Below are positions 52,285 to 61,779 of a DNA stretch of 64,000 nt, piece after piece. Below the pieces are notes generated by a model. It ran no database searches and was not told the origin of the DNA. It saw nothing but the letters and a program-made list of their open reading frames with translations. Numbering within the stretch: position 1 is the first letter of the stretch; every line of letters begins with the position of its first letter. A program made the position numbers and the translations under genes. Origin of the DNA: Zoogloea sp. LCSB751 (lineage in GTDB: Bacteria > Pseudomonadota > Gammaproteobacteria > Burkholderiales > Rhodocyclaceae); the NCBI RefSeq assembly GCF_002028455.1, contig NZ_MWUM01000003.1, forward strand, positions 1-64,000, in the 5' to 3' direction.

Positions 52285-54098
52285 GCCGCAGCCAGCTGGA
52301 GGGCGCCATGTGCCGCCAGCCAGGCCGGAAAGCGCTCCGCTTCGATAGGCCTGGAAAACAGATAGCCCTGCCCCTCCTGGCAATTCATCTGCCGCAACAC
52401 CGCCACCTCGGCGGTTTTTTCGATTCCTTCCGCCACGATCTCCAGCGACAGGCTGTTGGCCAGGGCCACGATAGCTCGGGCAATGGACTCATTGACCGGC
52501 GTGTTGTCGATGTCGCGCACGAAGGACTGGTCGATTTTCAAACGATCGATCGGAAAGCGGCGCAGGTAGCTGAGACTCGAAAAGCCGGTGCCGAAATCGT
52601 CGATGGCCAGACGGATGCCGAGCGCCTTGATCTCGTTGAGGGTACGCAGCACCTCCTCCACGTCCTTCATCAATACCGTCTCAGTCAGTTCGAGCTCAAG
52701 CAAGCCGGGGTCAATCACACACTCCGCGAGCTGGGCCATCAGAAAACCCACGAACCCCTTCTGGCGCAGCTGCAAGGCCGAAATATTGACCGCCACCGGC
52801 AAGGGCTCCAGCCCCTGCGCCTGCCAGGCACGGAGCTGGGCGAGCGCCTGCCGCACCACCCATTCCCCAAGTTGGACGATCAGCCCGCTTTCCTCGGCCA
52901 CCGGGATGAACTGCATGGGGGGAATCAAGCCTCGCTGCGGATGGCGCCAGCGCACCAGTGCCTCAACCCCGCGAACCTTGCCACTCGCCAGATCGACCTG
53001 GGGCTGGAAAAACAGCACCAGTTCGTCCCGCTCAATGGCTTTCCGCAGTTCGCTTTCGAGCGACATGCTGGCCGGATTGTAGGTGTGCATCTCCGGCGTG
53101 TACGAGCAAAAGCCATTGCGGCCAGCCGATTTCGCCTCATACATGGCGGCATCGGCCTTGGTCAGCAGGTTGTGGATCTGATCATCGTCCCGTGGATAGA
53201 TCGCGCTGCCAATGCTGACCGTGGCCACCAACGAATGACCAAGCATCTCGATCGGCTCCTGCATCGAGGCCACGATCCGGTCTGCCACCAGTTCGGCCTG
53301 CCCGGGATTCGAAAGATCCTCCATCAACACCACGAACTCGTCACCAGCCAGGCGGGCCACGGTATCCACCTGACGGGCTGAAGCCTTCAGACGGGCCACG
53401 ATACGGCGCAGAACCTCATCTCCGGCACTATGGCCGAGGGAGTCATTGATCTGCTTGAAGCGATCGACGTCGATGAACAACAGGGCGACCAGGCTGCCCT
53501 TGCGATCTGCTTCCAGGCAGGCCTGCTCAAGGCGATCAGCCAGCAGCGCGCGATTGGGAATCCCGGTCAACGCATCGTAATGGGCAAGGTAATACAGCTC
53601 GGCCTGCTTGCGCTGGGTAATGGTGTCGAGCAGATCATGGCCATTGGCAATACCCACGTAGCGCCCTTGCCGGCTGACCACAAAGCCCGTCACCATGTGC
53701 TGCATGCCCGCATCGATGATCATCCGTGCCGCATCCTCCACGGTACTGCCTTCATCCACGACCAACGGCGCGGTACTGTCGTATTGCTCGTACGCGAGTA
53801 AGTCGACAATGCTGCGGCGGCCGAACAGTTCCCTGATGTAAGGGCGCCCAAAAAACTCGACGAAGGACTTGCGATCCAGCAGCGCCACCGGGTGGGCATG
53901 CTCATCCACGACGGGCAAGGCGTACAAGCCGGCATCCACGAAGAATCGATCAAGCGCACATTGACACGATGCACGCACGGACAAGGCCTCCATCGTGCGC
54001 ACCAGCTGGCGCACGGTCGTCGGCTGCTGCAGCTGACCGTTGAAGAGAGACGCCGCACGACGTGGCAGGAGGCTGGAGGAGGACGGTGTAGGGCTCAT
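52281..54098 (-). CDS. CBS-GGDEF-EAL protein (c-di-GMP turnover)
   Basis: The 605-residue cytoplasmic protein has a CBS-pair-like sensor at about 30-165, GGDEF at about 168-330 and EAL at about 345-595. The cyclase motif reads RLAGDEFVV near 248: the first Gly is Ala, a variant that can still be active in some enzymes. An RxxD (RQVD) inhibitory site lies 5 residues upstream. The EAL domain is intact: GVEALVRW near 378 and IDDFGTGFSSLSYLRR near 500. It has no membrane helix. Its stop overlaps that of the preceding gene (TTAA), tail to tail, so antisense transcription is likely unless termination occurs within the genes. Confidence 0.92.
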   Translation of the reverse strand: MSPTPSSSSLLPRRAASLFNGQLQQPTTVRQLVRTMEALSVRASCQCALDRFFVDAGLYALPVVDEHAHPVALLDRKSFVEFFGRPYIRELFGRRSIVDLLAYEQYDSTAPLVVDEGSTVEDAARMIIDAGMQHMVTGFVVSRQGRYVGIANGHDLLDTITQRKQAELYYLAHYDALTGIPNRALLADRLEQACLEADRKGSLVALLFIDVDRFKQINDSLGHSAGDEVLRRIVARLKASARQVDTVARLAGDEFVVLMEDLSNPGQAELVADRIVASMQEPIEMLGHSLVATVSIGSAIYPRDDDQIHNLLTKADAAMYEAKSAGRNGFCSYTPEMHTYNPASMSLESELRKAIERDELVLFFQPQVDLASGKVRGVEALVRWRHPQRGLIPPMQFIPVAEESGLIVQLGEWVVRQALAQLRAWQAQGLEPLPVAVNISALQLRQKGFVGFLMAQLAECVIDPGLLELELTETVLMKDVEEVLRTLNEIKALGIRLAIDDFGTGFSSLSYLRRFPIDRLKIDQSFVRDIDNTPVNESIARAIVALANSLSLEIVAEGIEKTAEVAVLRQMNCQEGQGYLFSRPIEAERFPAWLAAHGALQLAAA

Positions 54099-54320
54099 GA
54101 ATTGCGGAGCCGGCCCTGGAGGCGCACCTGGCCCCCCCGGACCGGCTCACCGGGAACACGGAGAACCCGGATACTGCGCATCAAATATTACAGAACGAAG
54201 ACAGGCACAGCGCATTCGGCCACCACCCGGCCGCAGAATCCATGCCATTCAATTGAAAGGGTTTTCCTCGACAACCGGCGTCGATACCAGGAGGTATGCC
54301 AGGGGATGGAGCCACAAACA

Positions 54321-54350
54321 AAAAAGCCGCCCCCAACAGGAGGCGGCCTT
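54321..54350 (-). terminator. Rho-independent terminator of the acyl-CoA dehydrogenase gene
   Basis: Stem GCCGCCTCC / GGGGGCGGC with a TGTT loop, followed on the minus strand by TTTTTTG. It lies 36 bases past the dehydrogenase stop codon. Confidence 0.85.
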
Positions 54351-54385
54351 GCAGGCAAGAATGCAACAACGTCAATACTCGAGGA

Positions 54386-56182
54386 TCAGAACTGTGCCTC
54401 GTCCAAAGCAAGCGCCCCAGCAGCACCATTCACCACGGCATAGGCCAGTCCGGAGGCCTGGGACAAGACATGATCCGCGTAGAAACGCGCGGTGGTGATC
54501 TTGGCCTGGTAGAACGCAGCATCCCCCGCCCCTTCCGCCAGACGACGGGCCGACACCAGCGCGCCACGCGCCAATTGCCAGCCCCCGGCCACGATACCGA
54601 GCAGCTTCAGGAACGGAACCGATCCCACCGATGCCGCCTTGATGTCGTTGCCGTAAGTCGCCACGATGTAGGCCACCGCCTCCTCCACCGCGCCGATACC
54701 GGCGGACAGAGCGTTGCGGATCGCCGCGAATTCCTCACCGGATGCCTCAGCCAACTGGGCCTCGACCTTGCGCATCTCGGCAACCACCCCCTTGGCGGTC
54801 AGGCCGCTCTCACGCGCGATCTTGCGACCGATCAGGTCGTTCGCCTGGATCGCCGTCGTGCCTTCATAGATCGCCGTAATGCGGGCATCGCGGAAATGCT
54901 GGGCTGCCCCGGTTTCCTCGATGAAGCCCATACCGCCATGCACCTGCACGCCGGTAGACGTGATCTCGATGGCGCTCTCCGTGAGCCAGCCCTTCACCAC
55001 CGGGATCATCAAATCCACGAAAGCCTGGTTCTGGGCCCGCACCGCCTCGTCGGGATGATAGTGGGCGTGGTCGGTTGCCGCCCCGACCACATAGGCCAAG
55101 GCACGCTGGGCTTCGATCTGCGACTTCATGCTCAGCAGCATGCGACGCACATCGGCGTGATGGATGATGCTGACCTTCGGGCCGCCGCGCACGCCGGCCT
55201 CGGTACCCTGGACACGATCCTTGGCGTAGGCGAGAGCCTGCTGATAGGCCCGCTCGGACAGGGCCAGGCCTTCCATGCCGACCGCGAAACGGGCCTCGTT
55301 CATCATGATGAACATGTATTCGAGACCGCGATTGGCCTCGCCGACCAAGGTACCGATGGCACCGCCCTTGTCACCGAAGGCCAGCACCGCCGTCGGACTG
55401 GCGTGAATGCCCAGCTTGTGCTCAATGGACACGCAATGTACGTCATTGCGGTCGCCCGGCGTACCGTCTGCTTTGAGCAGGAACTTCGGCACGACGAACA
55501 GTGAGATACCCTTCACGCCCTCCGGCGCATCCGGCAGACGGGCCAGCACCAAGTGGATGATGTTGTCGGTCATGTCATGCTCACCGTAGGTGATGAAGAT
55601 CTTCTGACCGAAAATCTTGTAGGTGCCATCACCCTGCGGCACCGCGCGGGTGCGTACCGCTGCCAGGTCGGAACCGGCCTGAGGTTCGGTGAGGTTCATG
55701 GTGCCGGTCCATTCGCCGCTCACCATCTTGGGCAGATAGGCCGCCTTCTGCTCGTCGGTCCCGCGCAGCTTGATGGACTCGATGGCACCAGTGGTAAGCA
55801 TCGGGCACAGGGAGAACGCCATGTTGGCGGACTTCCACATCTCCATAACCGCAGTGGACACCAGTTTCGGCAAGCCCTGCCCACCGTACTCGGGCTCGCA
55901 GGCCAGCGCCGTCCAGCCGGCCTCGGCGAACTGCTTGTAGGCGTCCTTCCAGCCGGCAGCCGTACGCACCTCGCCGTTGTCCCAGCGGGCACCTTCCTGA
56001 TCGCCGCTCCAGTTGAGCGGGGCCAGCACACCGCTGGCGAACTTGTTGGCTTCCTCCAGGATCGCGTCCACCACATCGGCGGTCGCTTCCTCGCAGCCCG
56101 GCAGGGCTGACACAGCATCGAGGCCGGCCAGTTCCTTCATGACGAATTGCATGTCGCGAATCGGTGCGTTGTAGCTGCTCAT
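54386..56182 (-). CDS. Acyl-CoA dehydrogenase with C-terminal extension (DmdC-like)
   Basis: This 598-residue flavoenzyme is about 200 residues longer than standard acyl-CoA dehydrogenases and has the layout of the DmdC/3-methylmercaptopropionyl-CoA-like group: a family-typical N-terminus (MQFVMKELAGLDAVSALPG), core motifs TEPQAGSDLAAVRTRA and GTVYEGTT-like YEGTTAIQANDLIGRK, and a C-terminal AcylCoA_DH_ox-type region. Such enzymes need an electron-transfer flavoprotein; etfAB lie 1 kb upstream in the same direction. The ATG at 56182 follows a GGAG site by 9 bases; the longer frame to 56197 is not preferred. The true acyl substrate is unknown. Confidence 0.9.
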   Translation of the reverse strand: MSSYNAPIRDMQFVMKELAGLDAVSALPGCEEATADVVDAILEEANKFASGVLAPLNWSGDQEGARWDNGEVRTAAGWKDAYKQFAEAGWTALACEPEYGGQGLPKLVSTAVMEMWKSANMAFSLCPMLTTGAIESIKLRGTDEQKAAYLPKMVSGEWTGTMNLTEPQAGSDLAAVRTRAVPQGDGTYKIFGQKIFITYGEHDMTDNIIHLVLARLPDAPEGVKGISLFVVPKFLLKADGTPGDRNDVHCVSIEHKLGIHASPTAVLAFGDKGGAIGTLVGEANRGLEYMFIMMNEARFAVGMEGLALSERAYQQALAYAKDRVQGTEAGVRGGPKVSIIHHADVRRMLLSMKSQIEAQRALAYVVGAATDHAHYHPDEAVRAQNQAFVDLMIPVVKGWLTESAIEITSTGVQVHGGMGFIEETGAAQHFRDARITAIYEGTTAIQANDLIGRKIARESGLTAKGVVAEMRKVEAQLAEASGEEFAAIRNALSAGIGAVEEAVAYIVATYGNDIKAASVGSVPFLKLLGIVAGGWQLARGALVSARRLAEGAGDAAFYQAKITTARFYADHVLSQASGLAYAVVNGAAGALALDEAQF

Positions 56183-56243
56183 CGTTCTTTTCTCCACACG
56201 GTGTTGTTATCTGGTTTTTGGCGGCCACACGGCCAGGGCACTG

Positions 56244-56909
56244 CTATTTGTTCATCAGATAGTGGCGATCATCGAAACTGGCAACCCACTCCGGGCGATA
56301 GATCACCATCAGCGTCAGAGCCATGCCCGACAGCCAGGCCTCGGCAAAACCCAGCAGAAGGAAGAAGGGCAGATACTCGGACAGCAGTTTGTCAGCCGAA
56401 TAGGCGCCAGCTGAAAACAGCATCAACGAAGCGATCACCCCCTGAACCAGGACGATCACTGCGGCGCCTATGAAGGCATTGATGAAGATGTACACAAAGA
56501 AATGCTTGGGTAGCCAGCGCTCCACGAGACGGAAGTACAGCGAACCCAGCGCCACCGGCACGATGCCCATGGCCAGGAAATTGATGGGAATGGCGGACCA
56601 CTCGATGCTGCCGTTCAGCGTCACGCCGGTCAGCGCCAGGGCCAGCACGACGAGGGCAAGTTGCGGCCCAAAGATCAGAGTCGTGGCCATCGCCCCGAGA
56701 ATGTGGAGATTGAGGCCGGGATACACGCCGGCGTTCAGGCTCCACAGCAAGGTGAGAATGACAGCGGCGCCTGCCAGGGCATTCAACTGATGCCCGTCCA
56801 GCATGCGCCGCCATGGGGCGGTCCGGATCACCCACGCTCCGCCCCCCAGTCCGCAAAGACAGGCAAAGATGTGCCAGCCTGCAGAGAAGAGGTCGGGCGC
56901 GAAGTTCAT
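56244..56909 (-). CDS. CbiM-like energy-coupling-factor permease
   Basis: The 221-residue protein has six or seven helices and the CbiM superfamily blocks LNLHILGAMATTLIFGPQLAL and GFAEAWLSGMALTLMVIYRPEW. It lacks the standard MHIPDGFL start and sits without CbiN/CbiQ/CbiO genes, as is common for this stand-alone betaproteobacterial form. Cobalt, nickel or another small solute could be carried. It lies between the acyl-CoA dehydrogenase and etfA. Confidence 0.78.
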   Translation of the reverse strand: MNFAPDLFSAGWHIFACLCGLGGGAWVIRTAPWRRMLDGHQLNALAGAAVILTLLWSLNAGVYPGLNLHILGAMATTLIFGPQLALVVLALALTGVTLNGSIEWSAIPINFLAMGIVPVALGSLYFRLVERWLPKHFFVYIFINAFIGAAVIVLVQGVIASLMLFSAGAYSADKLLSEYLPFFLLLGFAEAWLSGMALTLMVIYRPEWVASFDDRHYLMNK

Positions 56910-56935
56910 TCAGCCAGCCCCGGATCCGGTCGTCC

Positions 56936-57877
56936 TCAGACGGCGGAAGTCAGTTGCGGCACCGCCTCGAAGAGGTCGGCGACGAGGCCATAGTCGGCCA
57001 CCTGGAAGATCGGCGCTTCGGGGTCCTTGTTGATCGCGACGATCACCTTGGAGTCCTTCATGCCGGCCAGGTGCTGGATGGCACCGGAGATACCGACCGC
57101 CAGGTAGAGCTGCGGCGCGACGATCTTGCCAGTCTGGCCGACCTGGTAGTCGTTGGGCACGAAGCCCGCATCGACCGCGGCACGGGACGCGCCGAGGGCG
57201 GCGCCGAGCTTGTCGGCCAAGGGCTCCAGCAGCTTGTGGTAGTTCTCACCGCTGCCCACGCCACGACCACCGGACACGATGATCTTGGCGGCGCCCAGTT
57301 CGGGACGCGCAGACTTGGTCAGCTCACGGCCCACCAGCTTGGACAGCCCCAGATCGGCAACCGGAGCCACATTCTCGACAGCAGCCGGGCCACCCTCGCC
57401 CGCCGCCTCGAAGGCGGTGGTGCGCACGGTGATGACCTTCACCGGATCAGCCGACTTGACGGTGGCCAGCGCATTGCCGGCGTAGATCGGACGCACGAAG
57501 GTATCGGCCGACTCGATCGCCACGATCTCGGAGATCTGCGCCACGTCGAGCAGCGCGGCGACGCGCGGCAGCACGTTCTTGCCAAAGGTGGTGGCAGGCG
57601 CCAGCACATGGGTGACGGCGCCGGCAGAAGCCTGGACCACGGCGATGACCTGGGCAGCCAGATTCTCGGCGGCCTGATCGGCAAAGGCCGTCGAGTCCGC
57701 CACCAGCACCTTTGCGACGCCAGCCACCTTGGAGGCAGCCTCGACGACCGCCGCCGCAGCGGAGCCGGCGACCAGCACGGCAACGTCACTGCCCAGCTTG
57801 GCAGCAGCACTGATGGTGTTGAGGGTTGCGCCCTTCAGGGACGCATTGTCGTGCTCGGCAATAACCAGAATCGTCAT
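56936..57877 (-). CDS. etfA: Electron transfer flavoprotein subunit alpha
   Basis: EtfA holds FAD and passes electrons from acyl-CoA dehydrogenases to the quinone pool through ETF-QO. The 313-residue protein has the FAD-binding C-terminal half: [53 protein letters not shown] and [21 protein letters not shown]. Its ATG overlaps the etfB stop by one base (TAATG), so translation is coupled. Confidence 0.97.
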   Translation of the reverse strand: MTILVIAEHDNASLKGATLNTISAAAKLGSDVAVLVAGSAAAAVVEAASKVAGVAKVLVADSTAFADQAAENLAAQVIAVVQASAGAVTHVLAPATTFGKNVLPRVAALLDVAQISEIVAIESADTFVRPIYAGNALATVKSADPVKVITVRTTAFEAAGEGGPAAVENVAPVADLGLSKLVGRELTKSARPELGAAKIIVSGGRGVGSGENYHKLLEPLADKLGAALGASRAAVDAGFVPNDYQVGQTGKIVAPQLYLAVGISGAIQHLAGMKDSKVIVAINKDPEAPIFQVADYGLVADLFEAVPQLTSAV

Positions 57878-58626
57878 TACAGCACCTTCGCTTCGTTCTT
57901 GAGTTTTTCCACCAGCTGAGCCACGTCAGCCACGATCACGCCGGCGCTGCGCTTGGCCGGCTCGACGACCTTGAGGGTCGTCACACGGGGCGTTACATCC
58001 ACCCCCAGATCGGCCGGCTTGACGGTTTCCAGCGGCTTCTTTTTGGCCTTCATGATGTTCGGCAGCGTCGCATAACGCGGCTCGTTCAGGCGCAGATCGG
58101 TGGTCACCACCGCCGGCAGGGAGATTTCGAGGGTCTCCAGACCGCCGTCGATTTCACGGGTCACGCTGGCCTTGCCCTCGCCCATCGTCACCTTGGACGC
58201 AAAGGTGGCCTGCGGCCAGCCCTTCAGCGCGGACAGCATCTGGCCGGTCTGGTTGGCGTCGTCGTCGATGGCCTGCTTGCCGCAGATCACCAACTGGGGC
58301 TGCTCCTTGTCGACAATCGCCTTCAGCAGTTTGGCCACGGCCAGCGGCTGCAGTTCGGCATCGGTTTCGACGAGAATGCCGCGGTCGGCACCGATCGCCA
58401 TCGCGGTGCGCAGGGTTTCCTGGCAGGCGCCGACGCCGCAGGAGACGGCCACCACCTCGGTCGCCACGCCGGCTTCCTTCAGGCGCACAGCTTCTTCGAC
58501 CGCGATTTCGTCGAACGGGTTCATGGACATCTTGACGTTGGCGATATCCACGCCGGATCCGTCACTCTTCACGCGCACCTTGACGTTGTAGTCGACCACG
58601 CGTTTAACGGGCACCAGAATCTTCAA
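57877..58626 (-). CDS. etfB: Electron transfer flavoprotein subunit beta
   Basis: EtfB is the AMP-binding partner of EtfA. The 249-residue protein has [22 protein letters not shown] at the start, [16 protein letters not shown], and the [27 protein letters not shown] block. The start is TTG at 58626: AAGGAG is placed 8 bases upstream, and the family usually begins MKILVPVKR. The longer frame to 58710 adds a basic, unrelated tail. It is divergent from the TetR gene. Confidence 0.95.
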   Translation of the reverse strand: MKILVPVKRVVDYNVKVRVKSDGSGVDIANVKMSMNPFDEIAVEEAVRLKEAGVATEVVAVSCGVGACQETLRTAMAIGADRGILVETDAELQPLAVAKLLKAIVDKEQPQLVICGKQAIDDDANQTGQMLSALKGWPQATFASKVTMGEGKASVTREIDGGLETLEISLPAVVTTDLRLNEPRYATLPNIMKAKKKPLETVKPADLGVDVTPRVTTLKVVEPAKRSAGVIVADVAQLVEKLKNEAKVL

Positions 58627-58811
58627 TGCTGCGCTCCTTCCATTTGTAGAGGTTCTCCACCATATTCTGGATCTGCCGCGGGCATCGATGATTCGACCTC
58701 CCGTCGGCAAACCTGTTCTCCGACCGCCGCATCCGCCGGCAATCCGGTGCCGACACGGAGACGGACCAGCAAAGCCGCCAGCTTCTCACAGGCACCTTGC
58801 TTTGTCACTTT

Positions 58812-58860
58812 CCGTACGGTAGCGTATGGGAACTGTACCCGTCAATACTACACCGTATGG
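58812..58860. promoter_or_regulatory. Repeated CCGTA(C/T)GG motifs, possible TetR operator
   Basis: Three similar 8-mers lie between etfB and the regulator gene: CCGTACGG (58812-58819, a palindrome), GCGTATGG (58822-58829) and CCGTATGG (58853-58860, over the regulator ATG). The spacing of the first two is 10 bases, one helical turn. Autoregulation with control of etfBA is a natural reading but is not tested. Confidence 0.4.
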
Positions 58861-59447
58861 AAAAACCGCCCCGCCTCCAGCTTGACCGTGACGCCTGGAT
58901 CCAGGCCGCCCTCGACACGCTCGCCGACGAAGGCGTCACCGGTGTACGCGTCGAAGTGCTGGCCAAGCGCCTGCATGTCACCAAGGGCAGCTTCTACTGG
59001 CACTTCAAGGATCGCCAGGACCTGCTCTCCGGTGTCCTCGAGACCTGGAAGGACGGGCGCATCCGCGACATCGTCAAGCAGACCAGGCCGACCGGCGACG
59101 AAGAAGCACAGATCTTTCATGTCATCGACGTCTATAGCGCCAGCCGCAACCGCAAGGGCATCCTCATCGAGCTGGCGATGCGCGAATGGGCGCGCCGCGA
59201 TGCGACCGCCGCACTGATCGTCGAAGAAGTGGACGCCTGGCGCCTGCGTTGCGCGCGCGAACTATTCCTGGCCTCCGGCATGCCGATGCACGAAGCGTCC
59301 ACCCGCAGCATGCTGCTGTATGCCTACGTCTTTGGCGTGTCGATGATGAACTGCGAGAAGTTCGACGGCGACATCGCCCGCATGAAGGACGACATCCGCC
59401 AGCTCATCGCCTGCAACCGCCCGACTACGACGCCCCCCCAGACCTGA
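58857..59447 (+). CDS. TetR family transcriptional regulator
   Basis: The 196-residue protein has a TetR-type N-terminal helix-turn-helix (AWIQAALDTLADEGVTGVRVEVLAKRLHVTKGSFYWHFKDRQDLL) and an all-helical ligand domain. It is divergent from etfBA, suggesting control by an acyl-CoA or related ligand. The ATG at 58857 fits the family start but has no clear ribosome site; an upstream TTG (58797) would add 20 residues. The last 23 bases overlap the convergent TatD-type gene. Confidence 0.9.
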   Translation: MEKPPRLQLDRDAWIQAALDTLADEGVTGVRVEVLAKRLHVTKGSFYWHFKDRQDLLSGVLETWKDGRIRDIVKQTRPTGDEEAQIFHVIDVYSASRNRKGILIELAMREWARRDATAALIVEEVDAWRLRCARELFLASGMPMHEASTRSMLLYAYVFGVSMMNCEKFDGDIARMKDDIRQLIACNRPTTTPPQT

Positions 59448-60222
59448 ACCCGGGCAGGTCGGCCAGGGCAGGAATCGCTTCGGCCGCATTATCCCCCGTT
59501 GCGACGATCACGGCATTCACATCAATCCCGCGCAGCACCGCCAGCTCCTGCGCAAAGCGCAGCAGGTTGGCCGGATCGTTGCGTCCTCCGGCGCACCAGG
59601 CCGGTGGGATGTCCGGCGCATCGGTCTCCAGCACGATGGCCGAAAGCGGCAATGTAGCCGCCAGCTCCCGGATCCGTCGCGAACCTGTGTACGTCATGGC
59701 ACCACCGAAGCCCAGCTTGAACCCCAGCTTGATGAAGGCCTCGGCCTGCTGCCGGCTGCCGTTGAAGGCATGGGCGACGCCGCCCCGTACGGGAACCTGC
59801 CGCAGACATTTCAGGATCGGGTCCTGCGCGCGCCGGATGTGCAGCACGACCGGCAGGTCGAACTCCCGCGCGAGCTTGAGCTGAGCCAGGAAGAACGCAG
59901 TCTGCCGCGGCAGGTCGCCGTCCGGAATGAAGCCATCCAGACCGATTTCACCGACCGCCGCCGCGCCGCCTCGCAACAGGCCTTCACGCAAAAGATCCAG
60001 GTCGGACTCCAGCGCCCCAGCCACGTACATGGGATGAATCCCAAGGGCGTAACGACAGTCCGGCAGTCGGGCTGCGAGGTCGGCGACCGCCGCGAAATTG
60101 GCCACCTCGACTGCCGGCACCAGAAAACCACCAACCCCGGCCGCCCGGGCCGTATCGACGACGGCACACCGATCCGCGTCGAACTCCGACGCATCCAGGT
60201 GGCAGTGAGTATCGATCAGCAC
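59425..60222 (-). CDS. TatD family metal-dependent hydrolase
   Basis: TatD proteins are metal-dependent DNases/hydrolases with a TIM barrel. The 265-residue protein shows the metal ligands DTHCHLD, GEIGLDG, VVLHIRRA, AHAFNGS and LETDAPD in the right order. The start is GTG at 60222 (LIDTHCHLDASEFD); another in-frame GTG at 60255 lies inside the enoyl-CoA hydratase gene. It lies 17 bases after the hydratase stop codon. Confidence 0.92.
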   Translation of the reverse strand: MLIDTHCHLDASEFDADRCAVVDTARAAGVGGFLVPAVEVANFAAVADLAARLPDCRYALGIHPMYVAGALESDLDLLREGLLRGGAAAVGEIGLDGFIPDGDLPRQTAFFLAQLKLAREFDLPVVLHIRRAQDPILKCLRQVPVRGGVAHAFNGSRQQAEAFIKLGFKLGFGGAMTYTGSRRIRELAATLPLSAIVLETDAPDIPPAWCAGGRNDPANLLRFAQELAVLRGIDVNAVIVATGDNAAEAIPALADLPGFRSGGAS

Positions 60223-60239
60223 GCGGCAGCGATCCGCAT

Positions 60240-61040
60240 CTACCTGCCGGTCCACACCGGCTTGCGCTTGGCCATGAAGGCGTCGATGCCTTCGGCGGCG
60301 TCCTCGCACATCATGTTGCAGGCCATCACCTCGGCCGCCTGCTGGTAGGCCGCATCCAGTCCCATCTCGAGCTGCGAATAGAACATCTGCTTACCCATCG
60401 AAATGGCCACCGGCGACTTGGCGCAGATCGACGCGGTGAGCTTTGCCACCTCCTCGTCCAGCGTCTCGATGGGCACGACGCGATTGACCAGACCATGCCG
60501 CTTCGCCTCGGCGGCATCGATGAAATCACCGGTCACCAGCATCTCGAAAGCTTCCTTGCGCCCCATGTTGCGGGACAGACCGACGCTCGGCGTGGCACAG
60601 AACAGCCCGACGTTGATGCCGGACACCGCAAAGCGCGCCACGTCGGACGCCACCGCCAGATCGCACATGGACACCAGCTGGCAACCGGCGGCGGTGGCAA
60701 TGCCATGCACGCGGGCGATCACCGGCTGGGGCATGTTCACGATCTGCATCATCACCTTGCCACACAGGCGGAACAGGGCCTGCTGGAAGGACTTGGTGTA
60801 GTTGCCGCGCATTTCCTTCAGGTCGTGCCCGGCACAGAAGGCCTTGCCGGCTCCGGCGAGCACCACCACCCGCACCGAAGAGTTGGCTGCAATACCGGTC
60901 AGCTCCGTCAGCAAGGCCTCCAGCATCGGCTGCGACAGCGCATTGAACTGGCCCGGCCGGTTCAGCGTCAGCGTTACGACGCCGTCCGCGTCTTCGCGCA
61001 GCAGCAAGGGATCGGTAAGGGTTTCGGCAACAGCATTCAT
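60240..61040 (-). CDS. Enoyl-CoA hydratase/isomerase family protein
   Basis: The 266-residue crotonase-fold enzyme has the oxyanion-hole blocks GAGKAFCAGHDLKEM and GIATAAGCQLVSMCDLAVAS. It resembles the ECHDC3-like group (FRLCGKVMMQIVNMPQP, KRHGLVNRVVP). The usual catalytic Glu pair of ECH1 is not evident, so hydratase activity is unproven. The ATG at 61040 follows a strong GAGGAGGAG site; the longer frame to 61100 is rejected. Confidence 0.92.
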   Translation of the reverse strand: MNAVAETLTDPLLLREDADGVVTLTLNRPGQFNALSQPMLEALLTELTGIAANSSVRVVVLAGAGKAFCAGHDLKEMRGNYTKSFQQALFRLCGKVMMQIVNMPQPVIARVHGIATAAGCQLVSMCDLAVASDVARFAVSGINVGLFCATPSVGLSRNMGRKEAFEMLVTGDFIDAAEAKRHGLVNRVVPIETLDEEVAKLTASICAKSPVAISMGKQMFYSQLEMGLDAAYQQAAEVMACNMMCEDAAEGIDAFMAKRKPVWTGR

Positions 61041-61096
61041 GGGCTCTCCTCCTCGGTCTTCATGTGATAAGCCGGCACGTTCCTGCCGGTCGAACT

Positions 61097-61738
61097 TCAA
61101 GCTGAACAGCGGGTACGGACGCCACCGCCGGGCCGCGTCGCCCCTTCCCTGTCGATCGCCTCCAGCCAGTCGAGCAGTTCGCGGTTGAGCTGCAGCACAC
61201 CCTCCCGCAAGGCCATCACGCCACCAACAGCGTCCGGGGTCGGCGCCGGGCGTGCAACGGCGAATCCCCGCGTCGCAATGAGCTGATCCGTGCGCGGCGC
61301 CAGTAGCGCCGCCCGGGCTTCGACAATGCCGCGACTGCGCCCCTCCTCGTCGAAAACCTGCACAAACTCGTCCAGATCCACCCGCAACCGGCAGCCACTG
61401 GAGGAGACAGCCGTCTCGCTGGTCTTCATCGAACGCTTCACCGCCAGCTCAACGAGCTGCCCGGGCTGCGCCGCCCAGCGGCTTTCAAGATAGAACTGGC
61501 GCCGGGTCGGCTGCGCGTAGGCGAGGCGATACTGCATCGCCGTCGAGGCCAGCCAGGGCGCCGGCACCACCTCGGCACTGCGGATCGGAAAACCGAGAGG
61601 ACGCAACGCCGCCGAATCGAGCGGACCGAAATCGTGCACCGAGTAGTTTGGCGCGGCCTTGGGCAGGCTGCCGCATGCAGCCAAGCCCAGGGCCAGGAGC
61701 GCCGGCAGCAGAGACCGAAGATGAGAGGGCATACGCAT
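61097..61738 (-). CDS. ABC-type transport auxiliary lipoprotein (PqiC-like)
   Basis: The 213-residue protein has a lipobox (GLAACGS) and the shape of PqiC/DUF330-like lipoproteins that sit in the outer membrane and work with MCE proteins. Conserved pattern: YLESRWAAQPGQLVELA and RSRGIVEARAALL. It is encoded just after the MCE protein, so it probably closes the same transport system. The ATG at 61738 is selected to give the signal. Confidence 0.82.
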   Translation of the reverse strand: MRMPSHLRSLLPALLALGLAACGSLPKAAPNYSVHDFGPLDSAALRPLGFPIRSAEVVPAPWLASTAMQYRLAYAQPTRRQFYLESRWAAQPGQLVELAVKRSMKTSETAVSSSGCRLRVDLDEFVQVFDEEGRSRGIVEARAALLAPRTDQLIATRGFAVARPAPTPDAVGGVMALREGVLQLNRELLDWLEAIDREGATRPGGGVRTRCSA

Positions 61739-61779
61739 CGAATCTGGCAACAGTGGACGGATCGTTGGCAATCCCGACC

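Noticed and set aside
54099..54320. Gap upstream of the CBS-GGDEF-EAL gene checked for a small gene or RNA
   Set aside because: Only short shadow frames and no convincing promoter or hairpin apart from the terminator at 54321.
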